Below are positions 21,889-33,205 of a DNA stretch of 64,000 bases, piece by piece. A program made the position numbers and the translations under genes. The stretch's first letter is position 1. Each line of letters opens with the position of its first letter. Where the stretch lies: the NCBI RefSeq assembly GCF_001659605.2, contig NC_035167.2, positions 4,526,001 through 4,590,000 on the forward strand. Direction: 5' to 3'. The notes under the pieces were generated by a model. The model had not been told where the DNA came from. It did no database searches and saw only the letters and a program-made list of their open reading frames with translations. The stretch is from Manihot esculenta (taxonomy: Eukaryota > Streptophyta > Magnoliopsida > Malpighiales > Euphorbiaceae).

Positions 21889-22142
21889 CACATCGGTTGT
21901 AGAAAGGGGTAATGTACCCCTTATATGGGTCATAGACACTCCTCCCTCTTGAGCTAGCTTTTGGGTGAGTTAGGCCTGACCCAAAATTAATAATGTGCCA
22001 CGCAGTAAAAATTCTGAGCGTGAGGGGGTGTGTTGAATCCCACATCGATTGTAAAAAGGGGTAATGTACCCCTTATATGGGCGCACTCCTAGCTCTTGAG
22101 CTAACTTTTGGGGTGAGTTAGGCCTGGCCCAAAATTAATAAT
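21889..22142 (+). mobile_element. TRIM (terminal-repeat retrotransposon in miniature)
   Basis: Two ~106-112-bp direct repeats (about 21889-21994 and 22031-22142) start TGTTGA(G/A)TCCCACATCG and end AAAATTAATAAT. They are separated by about 36 bp that finish in a purine tract GCGTGAGGGGG immediately before the second repeat. Both flanks carry TAATATATTG, part of which would be the target duplication. Size, architecture and the TCCCACATCG opening fit plant TRIMs. There is no coding sequence. The internal part is unusually short, so a primer-binding site is not obvious. Confidence 0.8.
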
Positions 22143-22864
22143 ATATTGAATTTATTTTTTAATTTAAAAATATATTTATAATAATAAATTGTAATATTTT
22201 AATCTTAATCAAAACCAAATACTGTAGCTTCATACACATATTTTTTTCCTAAAGAATTTAGTAAAACATATATTAACATACATAATAATTAAATTTAAGA
22301 ATATTTTTTCTCTCTAAACTATTTTTATTGTTAGTTAAATCATTAAATTACAAGAGAATACAAAATCTTCGTTGTTCTAAAAACTAAAAAAAAGAGTATT
22401 TTTATTCCATCTCTCCTTACATGGTTGACAGTTATAAATGATTGATAAATATTTAAAAAAAAATTTATCCACAGTTGATATCGACAAAAATATTATCCAC
22501 GTTAAAGTGCATATAATTTATTTAGTTTTTATATAACTCTTCAGATACAAAAAATCATTAGGAACCATTTAAATTTTTTAATAGAAACATTATTTATATC
22601 ATTAAGAATTATAGATTATAAAGAGCATACATTGGTTAAAAAAATAATAAAACTAGTTTAAATATTTAAATCTTGTTATTACATTGAAGGTTAAATATCT
22701 AGATATGGTAGAATTATACATTGTTGATAATTTTAGTTAAGATTTTAAAAAGCAAATATCGAGTCATATGAAAAATATAGAAGTAGAAATTTTCTTCCTA
22801 ATTTAGTTCATTGAGCCTCCTCAAATCATGGAATTTAACTTCCAAATCTTAGCATCAAGAGAAA

Positions 22865-22871
22865 TATAAAA
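22865..22871 (+). promoter_or_regulatory. TATA box of secreted-peptide gene 1
   Basis: TATAAAA lies 87 bp upstream of the ATG at 22952. The ~230 bp upstream is conserved with the second paralogue's promoter, where the aligned heptamer reads TACAAAA (25484-25490). Confidence 0.6.
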
Positions 22872-22951
22872 GGTTGAGAGCTCTGTATGTTTATTCATAC
22901 AGATAAAACAAAAGAAAAAAAAAAGGTAAAATCCATAGTTGAGTTTACAAG

Positions 22952-23215
22952 ATGAAGAAATTTGGGCTTTTTATCGGTTGTATTTCACTGTTGATTATAT
23001 TTTCCTTCCTTTCTGTTTCAAACGCTCAAAAGAAAGAGAGCGCAGAGATGGAAGAGAAAAAACTTGCTGCTGCTAACGAGATAAAAGGCGAAGTAGAAGC
23101 TGATCCTGAAACCGAGAAAGAAGCTGAGTTACAAGACGCTGCAATGGCTTCGGCTCCCGGCGGAGAAGCCTCTGCTCCCAGCGGAAAAGAAACTGAGAAA
23201 AAAGTTAAGAAGTAG
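22952..23215 (+). CDS. small secreted hydrophilic peptide precursor, paralogue 1
   Basis: Single-exon frame for 87 residues. Residues 1-25 form a clear signal peptide (MKKFGLF, a hydrophobic IGCISLLIIFSFLSV core, then SNA with likely cleavage before QKKES). The mature part, about 62 residues, is highly charged and contains no cysteine. It is Glu/Lys/Ala-rich with EADPETEKEAELQDAA in the middle, an alanine-serine-proline stretch with two SAP tripeptides (SAPGGEASAPSG), and a lysine-rich end. It would enter the secretory pathway and could be an apoplastic peptide or its precursor, but no named peptide family is recognised. A paralogue lies 2.4 kb downstream in the same orientation. Conservation of signal peptide, length and frame between paralogues supports real coding. 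Function is unknown. Confidence 0.65.
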   Translation: MKKFGLFIGCISLLIIFSFLSVSNAQKKESAEMEEKKLAAANEIKGEVEADPETEKEAELQDAAMASAPGGEASAPSGKETEKKVKK

Positions 23216-23359
23216 ATTTTTGCAAAATTCTTACATGCAGTCAAGAAATAAGTTAAAAGAAAATTTTAATTAGTAGATTTTCAAATATTACGATATTCTT
23301 ACATTTATAGATGTTACATTCAGCGAGAATTAAATAAAGAAGTTCCACATAAGTAAAAG

Positions 23360-24044
23360 AATCTTAATCTCTATTTAGAAAGAAACCTTCAAGGTTGTAT
23401 ACTGTTATGGAACTTATTTTTACAATGCTCACTTTTTTTAAAATTAAACATATTTAAATTTATATTATTATTTCATAATTAATTGAAATTTTATAACTAA
23501 AATGGTGAAACCATAATTACTAATTATTTATTCACCCTTTTAATCATAATTGATATATGTGATATTATATATTTTAAAATTTATTTTTATATTATCTAAA
23601 TTTTTATAATTATTGAAAATTTATACCAGCATATTTTTTTAAATTAATATTTTACAAAATTATGATAAATTATTTTGTATTTATAATTTAACATATCAGC
23701 TATATCATCATCGAATTTGTAGTTTATTAAATAAAAAATTAACAATATCAAAGTGCTAAATACTACGGTTCAATTGCCGACACAAATAGACTAGTCTTTA
23801 GGCACTAAACTCAATTTAATTATCGCTCATATACTTGGACATATTTAATTTCTAGCTTTACTTAGACGGCATTCCTAGTTTGATCCCTATCTTATTTGAT
23901 TCTGAATGGTGGAATTCAATGACAAGTGTTGATCTTTAAAAGAGTTTTTTGATGAAATTTTTTATAAAAAAGATAAATTATTTTTTTATTATACTATGAC
24001 TCTTTCAAGAGAATGTATGCTCTATGTAATAGTAAAATTTGAGA
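23360..24044. other. AT-rich spacer between peptide genes
   Basis: No gene recognised; AT-rich sequence with only short frames. Confidence 0.4.
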
Positions 24045-25135
24045 GCTGTTCCGATACCAGTGAATAATTTTATTGATATTTTAATAAATATATATTATGA
24101 AAATGAGTCAGATTGATTGAAATTTACGTTGTTGCCAAATATTATAACACTTGAATATTCAAGAAAAAAAAAAACTTCTTCTTAGCTCTTCCATACTCAT
24201 CCATTCTTATTTTTCTGTTGTTCTCTTCCAAAAAAATCCATAGTTATGAATTAACTTAGTCTTTGAAATTTAAATTATTAGACAAGGTTGTTTAATAAAA
24301 CAAAACTATTGGACAAGATATCATTAGAGAGAATAATCAAATTATGTTGTATTTTATTCATCAATTTAAGCGCTCCATTTAATATTTATGAAAAAAATTT
24401 TATATCTATATAATATTTTTCAACAAAATAATTTATTTTCAATAGTGTAATTTTAATTTAAAAAATAAAATATATTAATCAATTTATATATATAGAAGTT
24501 TTAATAAGATTATCAAAATGCATAAAATGAATTCCTTTGACTAAATACATATTTTATATATAGAGGTTTTAGTAAAGGAGGAAGTCATTCTCCTTAAAAT
24601 AATCTTATTTTTATTTTTAATTGAAAAATATTTTCTTTAACTAATTTTGATGAGTAATTCAAATGTCAAACAATATCAAAAATATTTTTCAGAAAAATAT
24701 TAATACTATTATTAAAATTTTAATAGTTTTCTCTCACAATCTTAATGCTATTATTAGAATCTCCCTTACTAAAATTTCTTCATAGTTTTTATAGAGAAAA
24801 AGGTTTTTTTTTTATCATAATATGAAAAGTAAATTAAATTAAATTTATTTTATTTAATCTATAATTTTAATTAAATTAGTGGTTCATGATTGTTTTAAAA
24901 AATTAGATTTGAGAATAAAATGTATAAATTTTTTAACTTTAAAACATCAACAATTTCTAATTTCAGTAATTTATAACATCAAATATTATAAATATTATAA
25001 TTTTTTTAATTAACAATAACGTTTATTTTTAAAATTGGTAATTCTCTTTGTTCCTATATGTGAAAGTGCTTTGTATTATAAACTATTTAATAAAATTGAT
25101 TACAATCATACCCAAAATTAAATAAATAACCGTTA
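24045..25135. repeat. long dispersed duplication, copy A1 (partner 32155-32995)
   Basis: Colinear similarity with 32155-32995 includes TTCCGATA, GTATTATGAAAAT, TTGATTGAAATTTA, CTCATCCATTCTTATTTT, TTAACTTAGTCTTT, GGACAAGATATCAT, TCATCAATTTAAGC and a final ACAATCATACCCAAAA. The copies differ by several indels. There is no coding sequence. It sits just upstream of the second peptide gene, while its partner sits just before the PELPK gene. Confidence 0.7.
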
Positions 25136-25141
25136 AAATAT

Positions 25142-25144
<3 letters not shown>

Positions 25145-25177
<33 letters not shown>
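25145..25177. repeat. (AT)n microsatellite
   Basis: Uninterrupted AT dinucleotide run of about 33 bp. Confidence 0.9.
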
Positions 25178-25180
<3 letters not shown>

Positions 25181-25611
25181 TATCATGATAAATGATCGAT
25201 AAATATATTTAAAATTTTTGTATGCATGAAAATATTATCCACATCAAAGTGCACATAAAGAGCTCATATGGATAAAAAAAATAAATAAAACTAGAATACT
25301 ATGTTAAGAGATGAATCTCTAAATGTTGTAAAATTATACATTGTTGATAATTGTAGTTAAAATTTTAAAAGTAAATATCTGAGTCATACGAAGAACAAAT
25401 AAGTAAATTTTCTCCCTTGTGTAGTTTATTAAGTCTTCTCAAATTATGAAACTTAACTTCTAAATCTTAGCATCAAGAGGAACTACAAAAGGTACAGAGC
25501 CCTATATGTTTATTTATTAGTTTACAAACAAACAAAAAAAATAAACATATTCAAAATCCAGCAAGGATAAAACAAAAGTTAAAAAGTAAAATTTATAGTT
25601 AAGTTTACAAT

Positions 25612-25899
25612 ATGAAGAAATTTGGACTTTTTATTTACTGTATTTCACTGGTGATCATATTTTACTTCTTTTCTGTTTCAAACGCTCAAAAGAAAGAGAG
25701 TGCAAAGACTGAAGAGAAAAAATTTGTTGCTGCCAATGAGGTAGAAGCCGATCCTACTACTGAAAAAGAAGCTGAGTTACAGGATGCAGCTGAAACTTCT
25801 ATTCCCAATGGAGAGACCTCTGCTCCTGGCAAGAAAGAAGCCTATGCCCCTAATGAACAAGAAACTTCTGCATCTTGCAAAAAAAAAGCTAAAATGTAG
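25612..25899 (+). CDS. small secreted hydrophilic peptide precursor, paralogue 2
   Basis: Single-exon frame for 95 residues and a paralogue of the gene at 22952. The signal peptide is nearly the same (MKKFGLFIYCISLVIIF, then SVSNA before QKKESA). The mature region keeps TEEKK, AANEVEADPTTEKEAELQDAAE and a SAPGKKEA element, but has lost the EIKG insertion. It has gained an extra module (EAYAPNEQETSAS) and one cysteine in the C-terminal ASCKKK. Repeated NGETSAPG/EAYAPNEQE units suggest local duplication in the tail. The promoter is homologous to paralogue 1, but the TATAAAA has become TACAAAA and the leader is longer because of an A-rich insertion. A different expression level is therefore possible. 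Function is unknown; coding status rests on paralogue conservation. Confidence 0.62.
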   Translation: MKKFGLFIYCISLVIIFYFFSVSNAQKKESAKTEEKKFVAANEVEADPTTEKEAELQDAAETSIPNGETSAPGKKEAYAPNEQETSASCKKKAKM

Positions 25900-26059
25900 A
25901 TGTTTGTAAGATTTCTGTATGCAGTCCTTATACACATGAAGAAATAAGTTAAAAAAATTCTACTTAGTGGATTTCCAAATAAGTAAAATTTTCATGTTTG
26001 CAGCGGAAAGTAAGTTAAGAAAGAGCTAATTATTGGACTTCCAAATAAATTATTGATGT

Positions 26060-27101
26060 TTGTAAGATCTTTTACCTATAGTTCTAGTAATCCATAGTAA
26101 GAGAATCAGAGAGAAAAATATATTACCTAATTAATGGTAACAGCAATCAGGTCACAGTCTCCAATAATATCATTATCAAGATGAAAGATTCATGTATTAA
26201 TTTAATATTGTAATTTACATATATAAAAAAAGTAATTTAATTATTAAAAAGGTTAGGTTGAGAACAAATGTCTCAATCTGTGAGCAGTGGAAATAGCAAG
26301 GTGACCTAGCTGACAAGCTTCCTATATTTTTCTTTTTTTTTCAATATTTTTATTTTTTATCTTTAATAAATATCACATGTTTTGTTAATACATTTGATTT
26401 CTTTTCAATATTAGAGATAGGTGTTATTTTAGAAATAAATTCATATACTTTTAAATTTATATACTTTTAAATAAATTTAATTTAAAAATTTTGCTTAATT
26501 AAATCCGTGATTTTATAGTCAAATAAGATATGATATAATACAATATTATTTGTAATAATAAAAAATTATATTTTTTAATAATAAAATATTTTTTATAATA
26601 AAATTTATTTTTGTAATTTCAATCTATAACATGACTAATTTTTTAATATATATTTTGTTTCTAAATTTATTTTAATATAATAAAAGTATTGTTTACAAAA
26701 CTTTTACTTTTATTAAAAAAATTTAAAAATTTTATTTTAATATTTTATTTCAATAGTATTAAAATTTTAATTCTTAAAATTAAAAACTAATGAATCAAAA
26801 TTATTTAAAAACAGTAAACTTTTCCAATTTTAAATGCTTGAATAAAAGTTTAAAAAATGTAAATATTTTGCTATGCATCTATTTTACCTTATTTATATTA
26901 TAATTTATAAAAAGTAAATTAAAAGAATAAGTTGATTTAGAAGTATAAAACATCAATTTATATGAAAAATATAGTAAATGTCAAAATTTTGTTAAATGAT
27001 ACACTACATTTCAATCAACCTGATTTAAGTCAAATTTGTTGTAGTATTTCATGTCTATAAAATTTAAATATTGATATTATATAATATCCGCCTAAAGAAA
27101 A
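26060..27101. other. AT-rich gene-free stretch
   Basis: No gene or clear element recognised; very AT-rich with many short poly-A and poly-T runs. Confidence 0.4.
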
Positions 27102-27631
27102 CTGTGATCAGTTGACAAAAGTCACGTGGCAAAAATCTGATAAGTGGAAAATATGGTCTCATTATAAGAGAATGAGACCTGAATAGTTTGACATTCGGAA
27201 TATCATCAAGACTTGCCTCTCGGATAAATCGAGTTTTGGTATAGAGTTACTGTTATCAGGCACATCCCTATTTTGCTAGAGATTGCAGAATTACCAATCT
27301 AATTGGTTGATAATGTCCATTATCGAGCAACCGGCTGCATTACCGCCGCATTTTCAGGAAATACTATATTTATCTTTATTCTCTCACAGTATAAAAAGAT
27401 AACGATCCTAGAGGTAAAGATATGTTATTCTTTAACATGAAAACTATAAACAATTTATTGCATTCTCTCCTCGTCATGATACTGACTCGAGCATTAAAGT
27501 AGTTACTGAGTATTAAAATGGTTACTATGGACACCCACCACCACCTCCTCACATTTTCTTCCTTACAGGTTCTAGCCAATCATAACTTAATTCCGCTTTG
27601 GTCACGTCATCAATCTAATCTCAGCAACATC
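27102..27631 (+). repeat. 5' LTR of a degenerate Ty3/gypsy element
   Basis: It starts TGTGATCAG and ends CAACATCA, directly before TTTGGTTCCATTGCCGTG, which looks like a mutated TTTGGCGCCGTC primer site. It contains a TATAAAA-like box near 27391. It is homologous, inverted, to 7210-7775. Upstream flank is AT-rich unique DNA. A matching 3' LTR was not found. Confidence 0.7.
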
Positions 27632-29017
27632 ATTTGGTTCCATTGCCGTGAAATCCATTAAATCTCCTTTATTCATTTGGATTACAGTTGGTTTTCTATT
27701 CCTTCTGTCTCCTCTCGCTCTCAAAATAATTGGTAGCCTTATAGCTGCTGCTAATGTTGCTACCAACGAGAGAGTTAACATTTCCTCTGTCTTAGACAAC
27801 CGAGAAAACACGTCCTCAATGGTCAACGAAGCAGACATTAATAATTTGAACAATGAGCAAATACTCCAATATATCTAAAGGTTGCAAGCTATTCTCGGGC
27901 AGTATAATGTCCGGGAAGAGGCATCTAAGATGGACTCTAGTAGAAGAGAGAAAGCTTTCATAAACACCCCAAGGGCTCAAACGGAAGCGACCAAAGTGCA
28001 GGATAAAGATAAGTCCGAGTCTGAAGATGATCTGATGAGGTTCCAAAAGGAATGGATTGAAAGTTAGTACGGGTCGTACAAAGATATCAAAAAGAATAGG
28101 AAGAGAATTTTAGTTTAGACGGGGTCTCACCTCTTTCAGAAGAAATATTGGCGAAGACATTTCCCGCTAAGTTCAAGTTGTCCAATTTGGATAAGTATGA
28201 TGGAACGACAGACCTTAGAAGCCATCTAGCCATCTTTAGGACAACAATATAGTTTCAAGATGTAAATGATTTTGTGTTATGCCGAGTATTCCCATCAATA
28301 CTCATGGGTTTGGCTTAGAAATGGTATAAACACCTAAGCTCAAGTTTAATCCGAAACTTTAAACAGTTTGCGACGATATTCAAATTTAGATTTATCACTT
28401 ACATACCTCCAAAAAAGCTTTCCTCAGACCTACGAAATATCCGTTAGGAAGAGGGCGAGTCTTTAAGTAGTTTTATTACCCATTTCAATATTGAAACCAT
28501 ACAGGTAGAAGAGTTAAATCATGAGATAGCATATGAGGCGCTAAAGAAAGGGACCCGTAACGTCAAGTTCATGAATTCTTTAATAAAAAACCCAGTGGTA
28601 ACATACCAACAACTGATAAACAAAGCCTAGAAGTATATCAAGTTAGATTATGCGATTCAAATATTAAAAGAAGACAAGAAGGCAAGTCAAAAGTCTGACA
28701 GGCGAGCCCATGAAGAGGATCACAGGAGCTATCCCATCTCGTGAAAAAAGGAAGAATATGGTAAGTATAGGAATTACACCCCGCTAAATGACTCATGAAA
28801 TCGTATCTTGATGTGGATCAAGAAGAATGATAAAGAGATCAGGTGGTCTCCCAAGCTAAATCCCGAGAAAGCAGACAAACTGGACAAGACCAAATATCGT
28901 CACTTTTATGAAGATCTTGGCCACACAACAGAAGAATATCGACAACTAAAGGATGAGATCGAGAGGCTCATAAGGGATGACACCCTCTGGAAAAGAAGGG
29001 CAAAAGTCCAATTCTGA
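27632..29017 (+). pseudogene. degenerate Ty3/gypsy gag region
   Basis: Plus-strand segments separated by stops recall gag: a start-like frame 27648-27878, a middle stretch near 28350-28620 with FKFRFITYIPPKKLSSDLRN and EEGESLSSFITHFN (the usual RQxxxESLRxYxxRF position), and a CCHC-less knuckle-like end with KYRHFYEDLGHTTEEYRQLKDEIE (28880-28970), a motif of Tat-lineage gag proteins. Several in-frame stops (28118, 28316, 28446, 28629 area) show it is dead. No protease, reverse transcriptase or integrase follows. Confidence 0.8.
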
Positions 29018-29296
29018 GAAAATAACTCCGGAGATGACGCCTAATCGAGAAACCATGGGAATCATACATGTGATAACAAAAGGACCTAATGAAGGATAGA
29101 CAAGATTACAGCTTGGTAACCCAAAAAGCAAGGAGAACATTCGCTTGTAAGGGTCATCCGCCCGAAGTATTCGTTTCGATATTATTTGCATTTTGACAAG
29201 CAATTTAGTTTTACCCTCGTATGTAAATGAAGGAGAATCTTTTAATAATAAAGTCAACAAAGTATTTTTACACAATATATTCTTAGGCGGTCCCCG

Positions 29297-29700
29297 CCAG
29301 ATCACCTGGGTGTTGGTCCCACGAATCAAGGCCATAAGATAAATTTTAGCCAGGCTAGGTCACAAGGTAATTTTCGCCAGACCACTCGAGCGTTGGTCCC
29401 ACAAATCAAGGCCATAAGGTAAATTTTAGCCAGGCCAGGTCACAAGGCAATTTTTGCCAGACCACTTGGGCGTCGGTCCCATGAATTAAGGCCATAAGGC
29501 AAATTTTAGGCAGGCCAAAGTCACAAGATAATTTTCACCAGATCACTCAAGCGTTGATCTCACGAATAATGGCCACAATGCAAATTTACGCTAGGACCAG
29601 TCACAAGACAGTTCCTGCCAGACCACTTGACAATTGATCCCACGAAATAAGGTCATAATACAGGTTACGCCAAGTCAAGATTTATAACCACAAGGCAAGC
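29297..29700 (+). repeat. ~80-bp tandem repeat inside the gypsy element
   Basis: Five units start CCAGA(T/C)CAC at 29297, 29377, 29457, 29538 and 29618, with a period of 80-81 bp. Each contains GGTCCCA..AATCAAGGCCATAAG and TTAGCCAGGC..GTCACAAG. The last units are more diverged. It lies between gag and the antisense reading region, where Tat-type elements often carry tandem arrays. Confidence 0.88.
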
Positions 29701-29824
29701 ATTTGCCATACCTTATGGATGGTCGCTGAAAATTCACCAAGTTCCTTATCTCATGGATTCAAAACGGGCCAGTGACTAAAAGTCATAAACAAATGTTAGC
29801 CACATAAGCAAACCTTTTTTTTTC

Positions 29825-31880
29825 TTATAAAAAAATTATATACGGGAAATATGAACAACAGACAAAGGAAACATTCTCATTAAATATAAAAAGATTATAA
29901 AGAGCATGGTCATCAGTTTCATTCGCTCGAGTCTCCCTTACATTAAAATTCTCAACATTTATTATAGGAAAAACCCGGTTAAAGGGTATAACTTCATCAC
30001 GCTCATCCTCAAAGGGAGTATCTTCAACATGCTCCCCCTCCCCACTTGCCCTCACCTTCTTCCTCGGGGAGGATATCATCTATCCAGGAGAAATCCTTAG
30101 AAGGATAACGCTTCATCAACTCCTTCTTCACAGAATCCTAATCCTAAACAAACATCTCCCTGCTTTGGGCCAATGTCTCCTAGAGTTTTGCTTCTAGCTC
30201 GGTTACTCTGGTAGAGGCAGCCCGGGCCTCCTCAGCTTGAGTCTACAGCTCCAAAACATGGTGTTATAACAAGGCTACTTGATCCTCAGTAAATTTAGCC
30301 CGATCCTCAAGGCCCAACTTAGAAGCAAGGGTCACATCAAGGTCAACATGTAGCTTATCCACAGATTCCAGGGTCTTTCATTGTACCCTCAACCTCAGCC
30401 ACTCGGGTCATCAAGGTCGAACATTCTTCGACCAAAAGCTCCCTATGTGTCTCATTTGTGCCAAATTCTTATCTCAAGGTCCTAAAACGCTCCTTTACCA
30501 CATAGGCGCAAAGGGCCCACTCCAATGCATAATGAATAGCATTTATAAATAGCTCGTCCATCCTAATCTCATTTAAGTGGCGAAAATCCGAGCCTCAAAG
30601 CACTCTTGATTAGCAGAAGACCCAGAGAAAGGTCATTAAGGAGAGAAGGTGCCATATTTAGCGCCAAGGCCAGACGCTGAATGCCCGCGAGCTAAGAGGA
30701 CTTGACCCCAGCATCCATAGGAGCTGAAGAAGACGAGGCATCAGTGGAAAGCGCAGGGACAGAGGTAGAAATAGAGGTGCCTAGGAAAAAAGGCTCAGGG
30801 AGTGCTAGTTCCTCGACCGAAGTTGGGAAAGATGAGGGGGAAGAACAATCACGTCCCTGAAGGGCGAGCGCACTTAGCTGGGGGGTTGGTAACCTCAGCA
30901 GCAACAGTTTTGCCCTTTCCAGCAGCACATACCATCTCAACGAACCTGCTTGACCCGACCATATCTACAAACAAGAGAAAAAGTAAGATAATCAATTTAG
31001 AAAATAAAAAGGTTGAAAAGGGAAGTACCCTAATCTTAAGGAAGGGGTACACTTTGGGTGAGGAGTGCAGGCATGGCTTGCCGATAGGTGGCTCTATCAA
31101 GACAAGACGACGTTCCTCACCGCTTGCGTAATATCAATCTTCCTCAAGGCTTTAGCCATCACCATAAGGGAAGCCAAAGCCTCATCTTCCTTTCTCCTCA
31201 GGTGCAGCCCATCTTTCTTCAGCTCTATCCAGTAATGACGGCTAGTATGAAGGCATCCAAAACCCCCCATAGTGTAATGACGGAGGGTAAAAAATTTATT
31301 TTTCTACCGTTTCAAAGAAGAAGGCATCCAATAAAAAATATTCAAGCACTTCCAACTGCTGAAATATCATAACTCTTCATTCTTACGAGTACTCAGTTGG
31401 TATAGTTGAGAGAAAAGCGTTATGCTAGGTTCAATATGATTATTAAAACACACAAACTGAAAAACTATCAAGATTCTCCAGCTGTTAGGAAGAAACTAAG
31501 CAATAGAGAGCTTCTGAAATCGAAGAACCTCCATGAAAAAGGGGTCTAAAGGAAAATGGAGACTCGCCTTCAACTGTTCCTCAAAAACCATGATGGTGTC
31601 ACCAGCAAGAATAAGGTCGTTAACATGGACATGGGGAGAAGGAGCAAAGATTCAGAAAGAATTTCGAGAAATGAGATAAATATCATACAAATGATCCACA
31701 TCGTTATCCGAGGGGATGGACGGAATATCACTAAAGGAGCCACCCTCATTCTCGGAGGTCTTCCTCAAGGGAATAATGGAGGTTGGCACTCGGATGGGGC
31801 AGTCCGATGAAGAGTTGAAAACCCCACTAGGGGAGGAAGAGATGTTTTTATCCATATCAAAAGGACAACACAAATTACTG
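29825..31880 (-). pseudogene. degenerate antisense reading region of the gypsy element
   Basis: On the minus strand a start-like segment (31873-31652) reads MDKNISSSPSGVFNSSSDC and later EGGSFSDIPSIPSDNDVDHLY. Further down, a serine/alanine-rich part (30940-30692) and a C-terminal part (30079-29825) with EDTPFEDERDEVIPF occur, all separated by stops. Tat-lineage gypsy elements are known to carry an extra antisense frame between the coding region and the 3' LTR, often with a gypsy-type transposon domain; order and orientation here fit. Overlapping plus-strand frames (30802-31131, 31556-31810) are shadows. No intact protein is encoded. Confidence 0.55.
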
Positions 31881-32154
31881 TAAATCAGGGAATGACTTCA
31901 ATTGAAAGGGAGTCACAAAATGAATTCCTTTGAAAAAAGAAGTTGCAGAAAAACACAAAAAGTAATGTTTGAAGAAGACGATGGACTCTTATAAAAGTGG
32001 TTTCAATGACAGGCGTTAAATACAGCACGACAAACAGTGCAGCAGCCGCCAAAAAGTCCCGTAGATAAGCGACATAAATAGCAAAGAGCCAATCTTGAAG
32101 AGTCATGTGTCCCGGACCTCGATAAAACTACTCTTTCTAAAAGTAGAACTCGGG

Positions 32155-32995
32155 TACTGATTCCGATATCATAGGACAATTTTGTTGATTTTCAATGGAT
32201 GTGTATTATGAAAATAAGTGTGATTGATTGAAATTTAACTCCTTGCCAAAGGCTACAACACTCAATATTAAAAAAAAAAATCACTTTCTTCTTGGCTCTT
32301 TCTTTTCTCATCCATTCTTATTTTCCTGTCATTTTCTTCTGAAAAAATTTAGAGTCACCCATTTAACTTAGTCTTTAAAATTTTAATTATTGGACAAGAT
32401 ATCATCTTTTCTGTTTGTATTTTCTTCATCTTTTCTGGTTGTATTTTCTTCATCAATTTAAGCATTTTGTTTGTTTATGAAAAATAATTTATATATAAGA
32501 AATATTTTTTAAAAAATATTTTATTTAAAAAATACTTTTTAATAAAATAATTTATTTTCAATAATTTAATTTTAATTTAAAAAAAAATATATTAACAAAT
32601 TTACATATAAGTTTTTGTAAAATTATAAAAAATATTTAAAAAAAAAAAAACAAATGGAAACTAAAATTTTAGTAGTTTTCTTCTCACAACCCCAATGCTA
32701 TTATTAAAACCTCTCTTACTAAAATTTCTTCTATAATTTTAATTAAATGGATGGTTCAGAATTATTTTGAAAAATTAGATTTTAGATAAAAATGTATAAT
32801 TTTTTTTCAATTTTAAGCGACCAACAGTTTCTAATTTCAGTAATTCATAACATTAAACACTATAATTTTTTTCTAATTAACAACATTTAATTTTTAAGCT
32901 CAGTAATTCTTTGCGGCTCTGCCTGGAAGTGCTTGGATCATCAACTATTTAATAAGATTCACCACAATCATACCCAAAACCAAACAAATAAGCTG
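32155..32995. repeat. long dispersed duplication, copy A2 (partner 24045-25135)
   Basis: Colinear with A1 as described there. It contains a small tandem duplication near 32400-32460 (TTTTCTG(T/G)TTGTATTTTCTTCATC). Its left edge touches the right limit of the degenerate gypsy region, so the two may be historically linked. Confidence 0.7.
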
Positions 32996-33205
32996 GATCA
33001 ACTTTGTATATAGAATATTAGCCAACAACGTACATCAAACAAATATATGAAATAGAAATATTATAGGACTAACACTCACTTCAAATTTCACTATATATAT
33101 GTAATATATGAATTAGACATTTCAAAAGACGTGAATGATTGATCAATGTGAAAGATGAAGTCATCACTGCAAGATCAAACATCGAAACATTTATGGTATA
33201 TTTGT

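Noticed and set aside
29339..29700. Possible CRISPR-like array of regular repeats
   Set aside because: Units are contiguous ~80-bp tandem repeats without spacers and lie in a plant retroelement.
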